Assembly (NCBI RefSeq): GCF_963678845.1
Contig: NZ_OY787464.1
Span: 1,302,001 to 1,366,000 of the forward strand
Length of the DNA stretch: 64,000 bases
Source: an uncultured Bacteroides sp.
GTDB lineage: Bacteria; Bacteroidota; Bacteroidia; Bacteroidales; Bacteroidaceae
Reading direction: 5' to 3'
Shown: in pieces, positions 25,903 through 34,609 of the stretch
Position numbering within the stretch: the stretch's first letter is position 1
Layout: each line of letters starts with the position of its first letter
Position numbers and translations under genes: made by a program
Notes under the pieces: generated by a model
Told to the model about the DNA's origin: nothing
Seen by the model: only the letters and a program-made list of their open reading frames with translations
Database searches by the model: none

Positions 25903-27129
25903 ATGACAAACGAACGGAAGATAGTCAACGACCCGGTTTTCGGATTTATCAATATTCCGGTAGGATTACTATATAACATAATCCGCCATCCATTATTGCA
26001 AAGGTTAACCCGTATTAAGCAAATGGGACTGTCTTCAGTTGTTTATCCCGGTGCTCAGCACACCCGTTTCCAACATTCATTAGGTGCTTTTTATCTGATG
26101 AGCGAAGCAATTACTCATCTACGTTCCAAAGGGAATGAAATAACCAAAGAGGAATCTGATGGAGTGCTGGCCGCCATTTTATTACACGATATTGGTCACG
26201 GCCCTTTCTCTCACGTATTAGAAAACACTCTTGTAAAAGGTGTTTCTCATGAAGAGATATCTCTCCTGCTAATGGAGAGAATGAATAAAGAGATGGATGG
26301 ACAACTGGATCTTGCCATGCGTATCTTTAAAGACGAATACCATAAGAAATTTCTTCATCAGCTGGTAAGCGGACAACTGGACATGGATCGTCTCGACTAC
26401 TTGCGTAGAGATAGTTTCTATACCGGAGTAATTGAAGGAAATATTGGCTCTGCCCGCATTATAAAAATGCTCGATGTAAAAGATGACCATCTGGTTATTG
26501 AGTCAAAAGGGATTTATTCCATTGAGAACTTTCTAACAGCCAGGAGATTAATGTATTGGCAGGTTTATCTTCACAAAACATCAGTGGCATATGAGCGAAT
26601 GCTTATAAGTTCACTTCTAAGGGCTAAGGAATTGGCCGGTAAAGGAATAGAGCTGTTTGCTTCACCTGCATTTCGTTATTTTCTATATAACAATATTGAT
26701 CATAAGGAGTTCTATAACAACCCCGCCTGCTTAGAGAACTTCATCCAATTGGATGATAATGATATATGGACAGCACTAAAAGTGTGGAGCACTCATTCAG
26801 ACGTAGTTCTTTCCACTCTAAGTCGTGGTTTGATTAACCGTAATATTTTCAAAGTTGAAATATCTTCTGATCCGGTAAGTGAAGAAAGAATGGAAAAACT
26901 AATAGATGAGATAAGCAACTCGCTTCAAATTAGTAGAGAAGATTCTGTATATTTTATTTCAACTTCTAGTATAGAAAAAAATATGTATGATCCAGCAGAT
27001 GATAGCATTGACATCATTTATAAAGACGATACAATAAAGAATATAGCAGAAGCATCTGATATGCTAAACATTTCACTTCTTTCAAAGAAAGTAAAGAAAT
27101 ACTACCTCTGTTATCAACGGTTAGTTTAA
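25903..27129 (+). CDS. HD-domain phosphohydrolase (dGTPase/SAMHD1-like)
   Basis: A 408-residue cytoplasmic protein of the COG1078 group. The metal site is complete: HTRFQHSLG (about 46-54, first His), HDIGHGPFSH (about 94-103, His-Asp) and LDMDRLDYLRRDS (Asp, about 158-170). Relatives hydrolyse nucleoside triphosphates, often dGTP, or nucleotides in general; the substrate here is not known. Last gene of the purM operon, with 140 nt before lpxD. Confidence 0.88.
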   Translation: MTNERKIVNDPVFGFINIPVGLLYNIIRHPLLQRLTRIKQMGLSSVVYPGAQHTRFQHSLGAFYLMSEAITHLRSKGNEITKEESDGVLAAILLHDIGHGPFSHVLENTLVKGVSHEEISLLLMERMNKEMDGQLDLAMRIFKDEYHKKFLHQLVSGQLDMDRLDYLRRDSFYTGVIEGNIGSARIIKMLDVKDDHLVIESKGIYSIENFLTARRLMYWQVYLHKTSVAYERMLISSLLRAKELAGKGIELFASPAFRYFLYNNIDHKEFYNNPACLENFIQLDDNDIWTALKVWSTHSDVVLSTLSRGLINRNIFKVEISSDPVSEERMEKLIDEISNSLQISREDSVYFISTSSIEKNMYDPADDSIDIIYKDDTIKNIAEASDMLNISLLSKKVKKYYLCYQRLV

Positions 27130-27269
27130 AAAAGAACTATTTTTTTTATAAACAGCAAGGGAATCTAAAAAAAAAACACGAACTTTGCTCCCCTATGGAC
27201 ACATTCATAAAAATGTAATCTCCATATAACATTAATGAAAAAAGGTTAGAATCATTCAACAATAAAAAC

Positions 27270-28310
27270 ATGGAATTTTCGGCTAAGCAAATTGCAGAAT
27301 TTATTCAAGGAGAAATAATTGGAGATGAAAGTGCTTGCGTACATACCTTCGCTAAAATAGAAGAAGGAGTTCCCGGCGCAATCTCATTTCTATCCAATCC
27401 TAAATATACTCATTATATATATAATACTCAATCAAGTGTTGTATTAGTTAATAGAGATTTCACTGCTGAACAAGAAATCAAAGCTACGCTTATCAAAGTG
27501 GACAATGCTTATGAAAGTCTGGCTAAGTTGTTGACTTTATATGAGATGAGTAAACCCAAAAAAGTAGGCATTGACCCGTTAGCTTCCATTGCTCCAACAG
27601 CAAAAATAGGTAAAGACGTTTATATTGCTCCTTTTGTATGTGTAGAAGATAATGCAGAGGTAGGTGATAACACCGTTCTCCATCCTCACGTAACAATTGG
27701 TACCGGTGCTAAAGTGGGTAGCAATTGTATACTATATCCACACGCAACAATCTATCATGACTGCCGGGTAGGTAACAATTGCATATTACATGCCGGAAGT
27801 GTAATTGGGGCCGATGGTTTTGGATTTGCTCCGACTCCGGAAGGATACTCTAAGATTCCTCAAATCGGTATTGTTATTCTGGAAGATGATGTAGAGATTG
27901 GAGCCAACACCTGTGTGGACAGAGCTACAATGGGAGCTACAATTATACATAAAGGGGTAAAGTTGGACAATCTGGTTCAGATTGCTCACAATGATGAAAT
28001 AGGTTCTCACTCAGTAATGGCAGCTCAGGCTGGCGTTGCCGGATCAACAAAAGTAGGAGAATGGTGTATGATTGGTGGTCAAGTTGGTTTAGCCGGGCAT
28101 ATTAAGGTGGGCGACAGAGTGGGTATTGCTGCACAAGCGGGTATTCCAAGTAATGTTTCTTCAAATTCACAAATAATGGGATCACCTGCATTTGATGCAA
28201 AAAAATATTTCAAATCGTCTGTTGTTTATAAAAAATTGCCCGAGATGTATACTACACTCAACAATTTAGAGAAAGAAATAATAGAACTTAAAAAACAATT
28301 AAATAAGTAA
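27270..28310 (+). CDS. lpxD: UDP-3-O-(3-hydroxyacyl)glucosamine N-acyltransferase
   Basis: Third enzyme of lipid A synthesis; adds the N-linked hydroxyacyl chain. 346 residues: an N-terminal uridine-binding domain (1-100, FLSNPKYTHYIY), a left-handed beta helix of hexapeptide repeats (about 105-310), and a C-terminal helix (NNLEKEIIELKKQL). The catalytic His lies in NLVQIAHND. It begins the lpxD-lpxC/fabZ-lpxA cluster, with a 3-nt gap to the next gene. A weak promoter-like GAACTTTG lies at about 27180. Confidence 0.97.
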   Translation: MEFSAKQIAEFIQGEIIGDESACVHTFAKIEEGVPGAISFLSNPKYTHYIYNTQSSVVLVNRDFTAEQEIKATLIKVDNAYESLAKLLTLYEMSKPKKVGIDPLASIAPTAKIGKDVYIAPFVCVEDNAEVGDNTVLHPHVTIGTGAKVGSNCILYPHATIYHDCRVGNNCILHAGSVIGADGFGFAPTPEGYSKIPQIGIVILEDDVEIGANTCVDRATMGATIIHKGVKLDNLVQIAHNDEIGSHSVMAAQAGVAGSTKVGEWCMIGGQVGLAGHIKVGDRVGIAAQAGIPSNVSSNSQIMGSPAFDAKKYFKSSVVYKKLPEMYTTLNNLEKEIIELKKQLNK

Positions 28311-28313
28311 CCA

Positions 28314-29699
28314 ATGTTGAAACAGAAAACTCTAAAAGATAGCTTTTCACTAAGAGGAAAAGGTCTTCACACTGGGCTTGATCTTACTGTAACTTTTAAT
28401 CCTGCTCCTGATAATCACGGATATAAGATTCAAAGAATCGACTTGGAAGGACAACCTATCATTGATGCTGTTGCGGATAATGTAGTTGAAACAACCCGTG
28501 GAACTGTTCTTTCTAAGAATGGTGCAAAGGTTAGTACAGTAGAACATGGCATGGCTGCGCTTTATGCTGCCGGAATTGATAACTGTCTTATTCAGGTTAA
28601 CGGACCGGAATTTCCTATTCTCGACGGTAGTGCAATATTATATGTACAAGAAATTGAGAGAGTTGGAATTGTAGAACAGACAGCAGTTAAAGATTTCTAT
28701 ATAATCAAACAAAAGATAGAGTTCAAAGATGAAGAAACAGGTTCATCTATCATCGTTCTTCCTGATGATGATTTTAGTGTAAATGTTCTTATATCTTATG
28801 ACTCTAAAATAATACCTAACCAGTTTGCTACATTAGAAAGTATGAAAGACTTTCCAAAAGAAATTGCTGCAAGCAGAACATTTGTCTTTGTCCGTGAAAT
28901 AGAACCATTGCTTTCTGCCGGACTTATTAAAGGTGGAGATTTAGACAATGCAATTGTAATTTACGAACGTCAGGTTTCACAGGAAAAGCTAGATAAGTTG
29001 GCAGATGTAATGAAGGTTGCTCATAAAGATGCAAGTCAGCTGGGATATATTAACCACAAACCACTTGTATGGGACAATGAACCTGCACGTCACAAATTAT
29101 TGGACATCATTGGTGACCTTGCTTTGATCGGAAAACCTATCAGAGGTCGTATTATTGCTACTCGTCCCGGACACACTATTAACAATAAGTTTGCCCGTCA
29201 GATGAGAAAGGAAATCAGACTTCACGAAATACAGGCCCCAACTTACAACTGCAATGAAGCTCCTGTTATGGATGTTAATCGTATCCGTGGACTGCTGCCT
29301 CACCGCTACCCTTTCCTCTTGGTTGACAAAATCATAGAATTAGGTCCAAATCATATTGTCGGAGTTAAGAATGTTACTGTTAATGAACCATTCTTCCAAG
29401 GACACTTCCCACAGGAACCAGTTATGCCAGGAGTATTGCTTGTAGAAGCAATGGCTCAGACAGGTGGGTTACTTGTATTAAACTCTGTTGATGAACCCGA
29501 AAGATATTCTACTTACTTTATGAAGATTGATGGTGTAAAATTCCGCCACAAAGTAGTACCTGGAGATACATTAATTTTTAGACTTGAATTACTCGCACCT
29601 ATCCGTAGAGGAATATCCACTATGAAAGGATATGTTTTCGTAGGAGAAACAGTGGCTTGTGAAGCAGAGTTTATGGCACAAATAGTTAAGAACAAATAA
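28314..29699 (+). CDS. lpxC/fabZ: Bifunctional UDP-3-O-acyl-GlcNAc deacetylase / (3R)-hydroxyacyl-ACP dehydratase
   Basis: A 461-residue fusion typical of Bacteroidetes. Residues 1-300 are LpxC, the zinc deacetylase committing to lipid A: STVEHGMAALYAAGIDN carries a zinc His and DNEPARHKLLDIIGDL the other zinc residues. Residues about 318-461 are FabZ of fatty acid synthesis: LLPHRYPFLLVDKI, then FFQGHFPQEPVMPGVL with the catalytic His and LLVEAMAQ with the Glu. Fusion ties lipid A entry to fatty acid supply. Encoded between lpxD and lpxA with gaps of 3 and 8 nt. Confidence 0.97.
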   Translation: MLKQKTLKDSFSLRGKGLHTGLDLTVTFNPAPDNHGYKIQRIDLEGQPIIDAVADNVVETTRGTVLSKNGAKVSTVEHGMAALYAAGIDNCLIQVNGPEFPILDGSAILYVQEIERVGIVEQTAVKDFYIIKQKIEFKDEETGSSIIVLPDDDFSVNVLISYDSKIIPNQFATLESMKDFPKEIAASRTFVFVREIEPLLSAGLIKGGDLDNAIVIYERQVSQEKLDKLADVMKVAHKDASQLGYINHKPLVWDNEPARHKLLDIIGDLALIGKPIRGRIIATRPGHTINNKFARQMRKEIRLHEIQAPTYNCNEAPVMDVNRIRGLLPHRYPFLLVDKIIELGPNHIVGVKNVTVNEPFFQGHFPQEPVMPGVLLVEAMAQTGGLLVLNSVDEPERYSTYFMKIDGVKFRHKVVPGDTLIFRLELLAPIRRGISTMKGYVFVGETVACEAEFMAQIVKNK

Positions 29700-29707
29700 A
29701 AAAACAA

Positions 29708-30475
29708 ATGATTAGTCCGTTAGCATATATACATCCCGAAGCGAAAATTGGAGAGAATGTTGAAATAGCTCCTTTTGTTTTTATCGATAAAAATGTAATT
29801 ATCGGTGATAACAATAAGATAATGTCAAATGTTAGCATATTATATGGAGCTCGCATCGGAAATGGAAATACTATTTTCCCGGGAGCTGTAATCAGCGCTA
29901 TTCCTCAGGATTTGAAATATCAAGGAGAAGAAACAACCGCCGAAATTGGTGACAATAACCTCATTCGTGAGAATGTAACAATTAACCGAGGTACAGCAGC
30001 AAAAGGAAAAACAATTATTGGAAGCGATAACCTGTTAATGGAAGGGGTTCATGTTGCACATGATGCTACAGTGGGAAGTAACTGTATTATTGGTAACTCT
30101 ACAAAAATGGCAGGTGAAATTGTCATTGATGATAATGCGATTATAAGTGCTTCAGTGCTTATGCATCAATTCTGCCATGTAGGTAGTTATGTGATGCTTC
30201 AGGGAGGATCACGTTTCAGTAAAGATATTCCACCATATGTCATTGCAGGTCGCGACCCTATTACTTATTGCGGAATCAATATTATAGGACTCCGTAGACA
30301 TGGATTCTCTAATGAATTAATTGAAGCAATTCATAATGCATACCGCATTATTTATCAAGGTGGACTAAACACGAGTGATGCACTGGCTAAGGTGAAAGAA
30401 GAAATTCCTTCAAGTCCGGAAATAGAATATATCATTGATTTTATAGAAAAATCAGAAAGAGGAATTATAAGATAA
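29708..30475 (+). CDS. lpxA: Acyl-ACP--UDP-N-acetylglucosamine O-acyltransferase
   Basis: First enzyme of lipid A synthesis. 255 residues with hexapeptide-repeat beta helix (1-185) and a helical C-terminal domain. GVHVAHDATVGSNC contains the catalytic His; MHQFCHVG and GRDPITYCGINIIGLRR are conserved in LpxA. Last gene of the lipid A cluster; a strong terminator follows at 30507. Confidence 0.97.
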   Translation: MISPLAYIHPEAKIGENVEIAPFVFIDKNVIIGDNNKIMSNVSILYGARIGNGNTIFPGAVISAIPQDLKYQGEETTAEIGDNNLIRENVTINRGTAAKGKTIIGSDNLLMEGVHVAHDATVGSNCIIGNSTKMAGEIVIDDNAIISASVLMHQFCHVGSYVMLQGGSRFSKDIPPYVIAGRDPITYCGINIIGLRRHGFSNELIEAIHNAYRIIYQGGLNTSDALAKVKEEIPSSPEIEYIIDFIEKSERGIIR

Positions 30476-30506
30476 ACATTGCTATAGTAAGGTTTATATT
30501 CAGCAG

Positions 30507-30552
30507 AAAGGGGAAAACTATCCTAGTGATAGTGTTTCCCCTTTATTTTTTT
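30507..30552 (+). terminator. Rho-independent terminator of the lpx cluster
   Basis: Stem AAAGGGGAAAACTATC with GATAGTGTTTCCCCTTT (one bulge), 5-nt loop, then ATTTTTTTA. Confidence 0.9.
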
Positions 30553-30628
30553 ATAAACGAATAATGCTTATTTATTGTACTTATTTAGATTTTTACTACT
30601 TTTACAGCATCAATAAATTACAAAGAGT

Positions 30629-31189
30629 ATGGTATACAGATTTACAATCATATCTGATGAAATTGATGATTTTGTCAGAGAAATACAGATTGATTCGGAA
30701 GCAAATTTTCTAGAACTCCACGAAGCGATTCTTAAATCGGTTGGATATTCGAATGATCAAATGACCTCTTTCTTTATTTGCGATGAAGATTGGGAGAAAG
30801 AAAAAGAAATTACCCTTGAAGAGATGGACAATAGCTCTGAGGACGATAATTGGGTTATGAAGGACACCTTGTTAAGTGACCTTATTGAAGATGAAAAACA
30901 AAAGCTCATTTATGTTTTTGATTACATGACTGAACGTTCATTCTTTATTGAATTATCAGAAATCATCACAGGCAAAGATCTAGATAAGGCTATTTGTTCC
31001 AAGAAATATGGAGAAGCACCTAAACAAACTGTTGACTTTGAAGAATTAACAGCAACCAGCACTTCTCTTGACTTGGATGAGAACTTCTATGGAGACGAGA
31101 CTTTTGATTCAGAGGATTTTGATGCAGAAGGGTTCGACGTAGATATTAACAGCATTGCAGATGAGTCATTTGACAAAGAAAGTCTTTAA
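30629..31189 (+). CDS. pRiA4b ORF-3-like (IS1096 passenger TnpR-like) protein
   Basis: A 186-residue protein. Residues 1-125 match the plasmid pRiA4b ORF-3 family (PF07929): VYRFTIISDEIDDFVREIQI, then FLELHEAILKSVGY and KQKLIYVFDYMTERSFFIEL. The last 45 residues are strongly acidic and rich in Asp, Glu, Phe and Ser, probably disordered. The family was named from mobile DNA, but chromosomal copies in Bacteroidetes stand beside miaA as here, so this is not taken as a transposon. Function unknown. The stop overlaps the miaA start by one base. Confidence 0.8.
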   Translation: MVYRFTIISDEIDDFVREIQIDSEANFLELHEAILKSVGYSNDQMTSFFICDEDWEKEKEITLEEMDNSSEDDNWVMKDTLLSDLIEDEKQKLIYVFDYMTERSFFIELSEIITGKDLDKAICSKKYGEAPKQTVDFEELTATSTSLDLDENFYGDETFDSEDFDAEGFDVDINSIADESFDKESL

Positions 31190-32094
31190 TGCCGAAAACA
31201 TTACTTGTTCTCATAGGGCCTACAGGTGTCGGAAAGACGGAGCTTAGTTTACGCTTAGCCGAAGATTTTGGTTCACCCATTATTTCTTCCGATTCCCGAC
31301 AGCTGTATGCCGACCTTAAAATAGGGACGGCTGCTCCTACCCCCGAACAATTAAATAAAATTCCTCATTACTTTGTTGGCACACTTAAGCTTACCGATTA
31401 CTATAGCGCCGCACAGTATGAGACAGAAGTGCTAAAACTTCTCGATAACCTATTCCAAACAAAAAATGTTGTAGTAATGACTGGCGGATCAATGATGTAT
31501 GTTGATGCCGTTTGTAAAGGTATAGATGAAATTCCTACTGTAGATAAAGATACCCGCGAACTATTAATCCAGAAATACGAGACAGAAGGATTAGAAAACC
31601 TTTGTGCAGAATTAAAGCTTCTTGACCCTGAATATTACAAGATTGTTGATTTAAAGAATCCTAAACGAGTTGTTCATGCGTTAGAGATTTGCTATATGAC
31701 AGGGAAAACCTATACCTCTTTCCGTACGCGCTCTGCCAAAGAAAGGCCATTCCGCATTATCAAGATTGGACTCACCCGCGATCGTGAAGAACTTTACGAA
31801 CGTATTAACCGTCGTGTTGATATAATGATGGAAGAAGGTTTACTGGAAGAAGTAAAATCCGTATACCCATATAAACATCTCAATTCTCTGAATACAGTTG
31901 GTTACAAAGAACTTTTCAATTATCTTGATGGCATTTGGGAACTTCCTTTTGCGATTGAAAAGATTAAGCAAAACTCACGTATTTATTCGCGCAAGCAAAT
32001 GACATGGTTTAAACGTGATGAAGATATTGCCTGGTTTCATCCCGATCAGGAAGAATATATATTGACTTACATACAAAAAATGCTTAACGACTGA
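31189..32094 (+). CDS. miaA: tRNA dimethylallyltransferase
   Basis: Adds the isopentenyl group to A37 of tRNAs that read codons starting with U. 301 residues. P-loop GPTGVGKT at 10-17, SSDSRQLYADLKIGTA with the substrate Asp, and GGSMMYVDAVCKG are conserved; KQNSRIYSRKQMTWFKRD near the C-terminus matches the tRNA-binding end. Start ATG overlaps the upstream stop (TAATG). A 13-bp near-perfect hairpin covers the stop codon (32083-32113) but lacks a T-run. Confidence 0.97.
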   Translation: MPKTLLVLIGPTGVGKTELSLRLAEDFGSPIISSDSRQLYADLKIGTAAPTPEQLNKIPHYFVGTLKLTDYYSAAQYETEVLKLLDNLFQTKNVVVMTGGSMMYVDAVCKGIDEIPTVDKDTRELLIQKYETEGLENLCAELKLLDPEYYKIVDLKNPKRVVHALEICYMTGKTYTSFRTRSAKERPFRIIKIGLTRDREELYERINRRVDIMMEEGLLEEVKSVYPYKHLNSLNTVGYKELFNYLDGIWELPFAIEKIKQNSRIYSRKQMTWFKRDEDIAWFHPDQEEYILTYIQKMLND

Positions 32095-32155
32095 TCTGTT
32101 AATCAGTCATTAAGCATCAATCGTTATAAGATTTCAACCTTACTCTCGTAGAATA

Positions 32156-32599
32156 TTATTTCATCTTTCCAGGAGTTTCAAGTTGCTTTGTTGATGTATT
32201 TTTGGTTACTGAAGATTTACTATCTTTCATTTCAATTAATACTACTCCATCCACCCCCTTAGCTCCATACATACTGGTAGCACTTTTATCTTTTAAAACA
32301 CTAACAGATTTAATTGCATTAGGATCAATTTTTGATAATTCTTCCTGCGATGCTTCTTTTCCATCTATCAGGAACAGAGGATGCTTAGCAGATCTATTAA
32401 CACTGACTGTAGTATCGCGTGCAATAACTTCTATCTTTTGGCACACTGTATCAGTAAGGCTCTGATTGCTATTTGAAACCTCATTCAATTGTCCGGAGAG
32501 TTCAGGACGAGCAAAAGCTGTAACAGCTAAAGCAGCCATGGGAAGTATGCACATATATTTAAATCGTGCCAAGAGCTTTGATTTTTCTTTAAATATCAT
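32156..32599 (-). pseudogene. C-terminal remnant of an M56/BlaR1-type sensor protease
   Basis: A 147-residue ORF. Residues about 5-32 (KEKSKLLARFKYMCILPMAA and the following LAVTAFARPE) match the linker and last membrane helix of Bacteroides BlaR1-like M56 proteases, and HPLFLIDGKE with ISVLKDKSAT-like and GAKGVDGVVLIE segments match their TonB-plug-like tail. The zinc protease domain (HExxH) and other membrane helices are missing. The frame is open 21 codons upstream and still resembles the parent (AQLTLKIIT), running into the end of the DUF1648 gene, which suggests a deletion. No BlaI-type repressor is nearby. It could also be a working small membrane protein with a periplasmic plug domain. 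Confidence 0.6.
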
Positions 32600-32642
32600 A
32601 GTAATTATTTTAAGGGTTAACTGAGCTTCTATTTTGAAAGTT

Positions 32643-33167
32643 TTATCTATATCTTCTGGCAAGAAAATAATAAATAAGGATTGACAACATTATCAGAATT
32701 ACAATAATACCTGCAAGAACATTAAACAGTCTATGATACATAGGAAAAAGTGATTCTGACATGCTGCATAAAACTACAATAAACAGTATTCCTAGAAGAA
32801 TATTCAGTATCCGCAGGTAATGAGATTCCAAAATTAACTGAGGAACCATATTATTCTCTGTGATTCTTATTGGAAAGTTAGTCATTCTCGTTGGAAAATA
32901 AGAGCTGATTCTGGTTCCTATCATGGCTAATGATGCAATGCCAGCCATAATAAACAGGTAAACTTTGCCACCCCATCTGTCTGCCTCTCCTGAAATATTA
33001 AAATGGATTGGAATAATGTCAGAAAGCTTATGATAAAAGATTGTTGCTAATACCCACACTAACACTAAAAGGATTGCAGCTACTGCTTCCATTATCTTAT
33101 CTGCAACCGTTCGCGGAATACGAACATTAGGCAAATTTTGTTTATACATCGGGAAAATATTAAGCAT
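32643..33167 (-). CDS. DUF1648 domain membrane protein
   Basis: A 174-residue protein with four hydrophobic segments. After the first comes the DUF1648 signature: LPDIIPIHFN-like sequence (LSDIIPIHFNISGEADRWGGK, about 50-70). The family appears in regulators of spore or wall functions and beside GntR-like repressors in Gram-positives; here function is unknown. The ATG at 33167 is chosen because an upstream start would overlap the hydrolase stop at 33190. It follows the hydrolase gene and precedes the M56 remnant on the same strand. Confidence 0.75.
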   Translation of the reverse strand: MLNIFPMYKQNLPNVRIPRTVADKIMEAVAAILLVLVWVLATIFYHKLSDIIPIHFNISGEADRWGGKVYLFIMAGIASLAMIGTRISSYFPTRMTNFPIRITENNMVPQLILESHYLRILNILLGILFIVVLCSMSESLFPMYHRLFNVLAGIIVILIMLSILIYYFLARRYR

Positions 33168-33189
33168 TTTTCGTTTTTTCTCTTTGTTA

Positions 33190-34512
33190 TCAGTTTTGCT
33201 TATTAATCCAGCTAGCAATGTCCTTAGTTACATATTCGGGAATTGATCCTGCCTGATTATATTCAGGAGGGGTAGATTTACCATTTCCTTCCATATACAA
33301 ATGATTAAGTTTAGGGTATGATTTAAAAGTCACATTAGGTTTTCCATTCAGTTCTTTGCGCCAAAGGGAAAAATCTACCATTGTTACCTGATAATCACGC
33401 TCACCCTGCATGATAAGCATTGGGCAAGTAAGCGACTTGGCTACCTTTACTTGATTATAGTTATTAATATCTTTCCAATAGGAAGCAGGTACACCCAAAG
33501 GAAGTGCTATTTTTGAATCAAAATTCTTCGTCCCAAGTTTTTTTACATTCGCCACTTGCTTCTGCATCTCAGCAAGTTGCTTTTCTTCACCCTTAGATAG
33601 ACTATCCAAAGAGAAAATATAACTCATCTGATCGATCACCAAATCTTCCAAATGACGCGCATTGCCCGACAGAAGTATAATCCCCTTTATGTCCTTGCAA
33701 CGCTGAGCAAAACGTGGAGCAAGCATGGCTCCCTGACTATGACCCGCAATATAAATTCGTTTACTATCTATCCCCGGAGTATTCTTTGCAAGCTGAACGG
33801 CAGAAAGCACATCCTGCACATATTCGTGTTCCATTGAAGGTTCCTCTCCTTGTGGCACAAACTGTTTTCCGTAAACTTTGGTGCGCTTATCATAACGAAT
33901 ACTAGCTACTCCCTGAGCAGCAAGTCCCCAAGCTAAATCGCGAAAAGGCTTGTTGGGTCCAACTGTTTCATCGCGATCATTCGGACCTGAGCCCTGAACC
34001 AAGATTACTACCGCAACCGGTTCTTTTCCAACAGGCATACAAAGTATACCCGGAAGTTCAAACTTTCCGGTCACTACTTTTATATCCATCTCCTTCATTT
34101 GAGCATTATCAGCCTTTACAGCAGGAGTCTTAGGTTGTACTGGTACCGGTACAAAGTTTATTGTTGTAGCCAGATTCTCTTTGTCAAATGCTGTATTAAA
34201 CCGCAAAGCCATATGTGCAAACTGAATATCACAATAATAAATTGCATTACCTGCAACGCTTTGCTCCTGCCATTCGCCTTTACTTTGAAAAGCGCCAACC
34301 TTTTCAGTCAGTCCACTCCAGATATTGCTCATCTGTTCAACAGGAATCATTGATTTAATTTTATCACTCAGCATTTGATGTGCTTCCTCTCCCTTACCAT
34401 CCATAAGGTACTGAAGTAACTGCTGAGGCAGACGGAATTTATCGTCTTGATTACTGGCCATAGCAGTCAGAGAAAGGAACAAAAATGCCATTGTGTAAAC
34501 AACCTTTTTCAT
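33190..34512 (-). CDS. Exported alpha/beta hydrolase with N-terminal DUF3887-like domain
   Basis: A 440-residue protein with a signal peptide (to about residue 19, AMAS). Residues 25-125 resemble DUF3887 (FRLPQQLLQYLMDGKGEEAHQML). The catalytic domain follows: VQGSGPNDRDETVGPNKPF (oxyanion), the nucleophile elbow AGHSQGAM, MQGERDYQV with the acid and KLNHLYMEG with the His. Such proteins are annotated as S33-like or dienelactone-hydrolase-like esterases; the substrate is unknown. A possible tiny leader ORF ends 4 nt before its start. Confidence 0.85.
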   Translation of the reverse strand: MKKVVYTMAFLFLSLTAMASNQDDKFRLPQQLLQYLMDGKGEEAHQMLSDKIKSMIPVEQMSNIWSGLTEKVGAFQSKGEWQEQSVAGNAIYYCDIQFAHMALRFNTAFDKENLATTINFVPVPVQPKTPAVKADNAQMKEMDIKVVTGKFELPGILCMPVGKEPVAVVILVQGSGPNDRDETVGPNKPFRDLAWGLAAQGVASIRYDKRTKVYGKQFVPQGEEPSMEHEYVQDVLSAVQLAKNTPGIDSKRIYIAGHSQGAMLAPRFAQRCKDIKGIILLSGNARHLEDLVIDQMSYIFSLDSLSKGEEKQLAEMQKQVANVKKLGTKNFDSKIALPLGVPASYWKDINNYNQVKVAKSLTCPMLIMQGERDYQVTMVDFSLWRKELNGKPNVTFKSYPKLNHLYMEGNGKSTPPEYNQAGSIPEYVTKDIASWINKQN

Positions 34513-34516
34513 TACA

Positions 34517-34579
34517 CTATCGGAATAATAGAAAAACTAAGTGGGCAACAAATACCACAATACCTACAATAATAACCAT
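34517..34579 (-). CDS. Possible 20-residue hydrophobic leader ORF
   Basis: ATG to TAG encoding MVIIVGIVVFVAHLVFLLFR, one membrane-spanning stretch with a C-terminal Arg. It lies between the SPFH gene and the hydrolase, ending 4 nt before the hydrolase start, and begins 7 nt after a consensus -7 box, so its message would be nearly leaderless. Could be a real micropeptide or chance. Confidence 0.3.
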   Translation of the reverse strand: MVIIVGIVVFVAHLVFLLFR

Positions 34580-34586
34580 ACGTTTT

Positions 34587-34594
34587 CAAATTTA
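34587..34594 (-). promoter_or_regulatory. -7 promoter box before the hydrolase gene (TAAATTTG)
   Basis: CAAATTTA on the plus strand, 75 nt before the hydrolase start and just after the SPFH stop. Confidence 0.4.
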
Positions 34595-34609
34595 GATATT
34601 TATAAATAA

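Noticed and set aside
30629..31189. Transposon passenger gene, from the family name
   Set aside because: No transposase or ends nearby, and the gene is coupled to miaA by a one-base overlap, as a chromosomal housekeeping unit would be.
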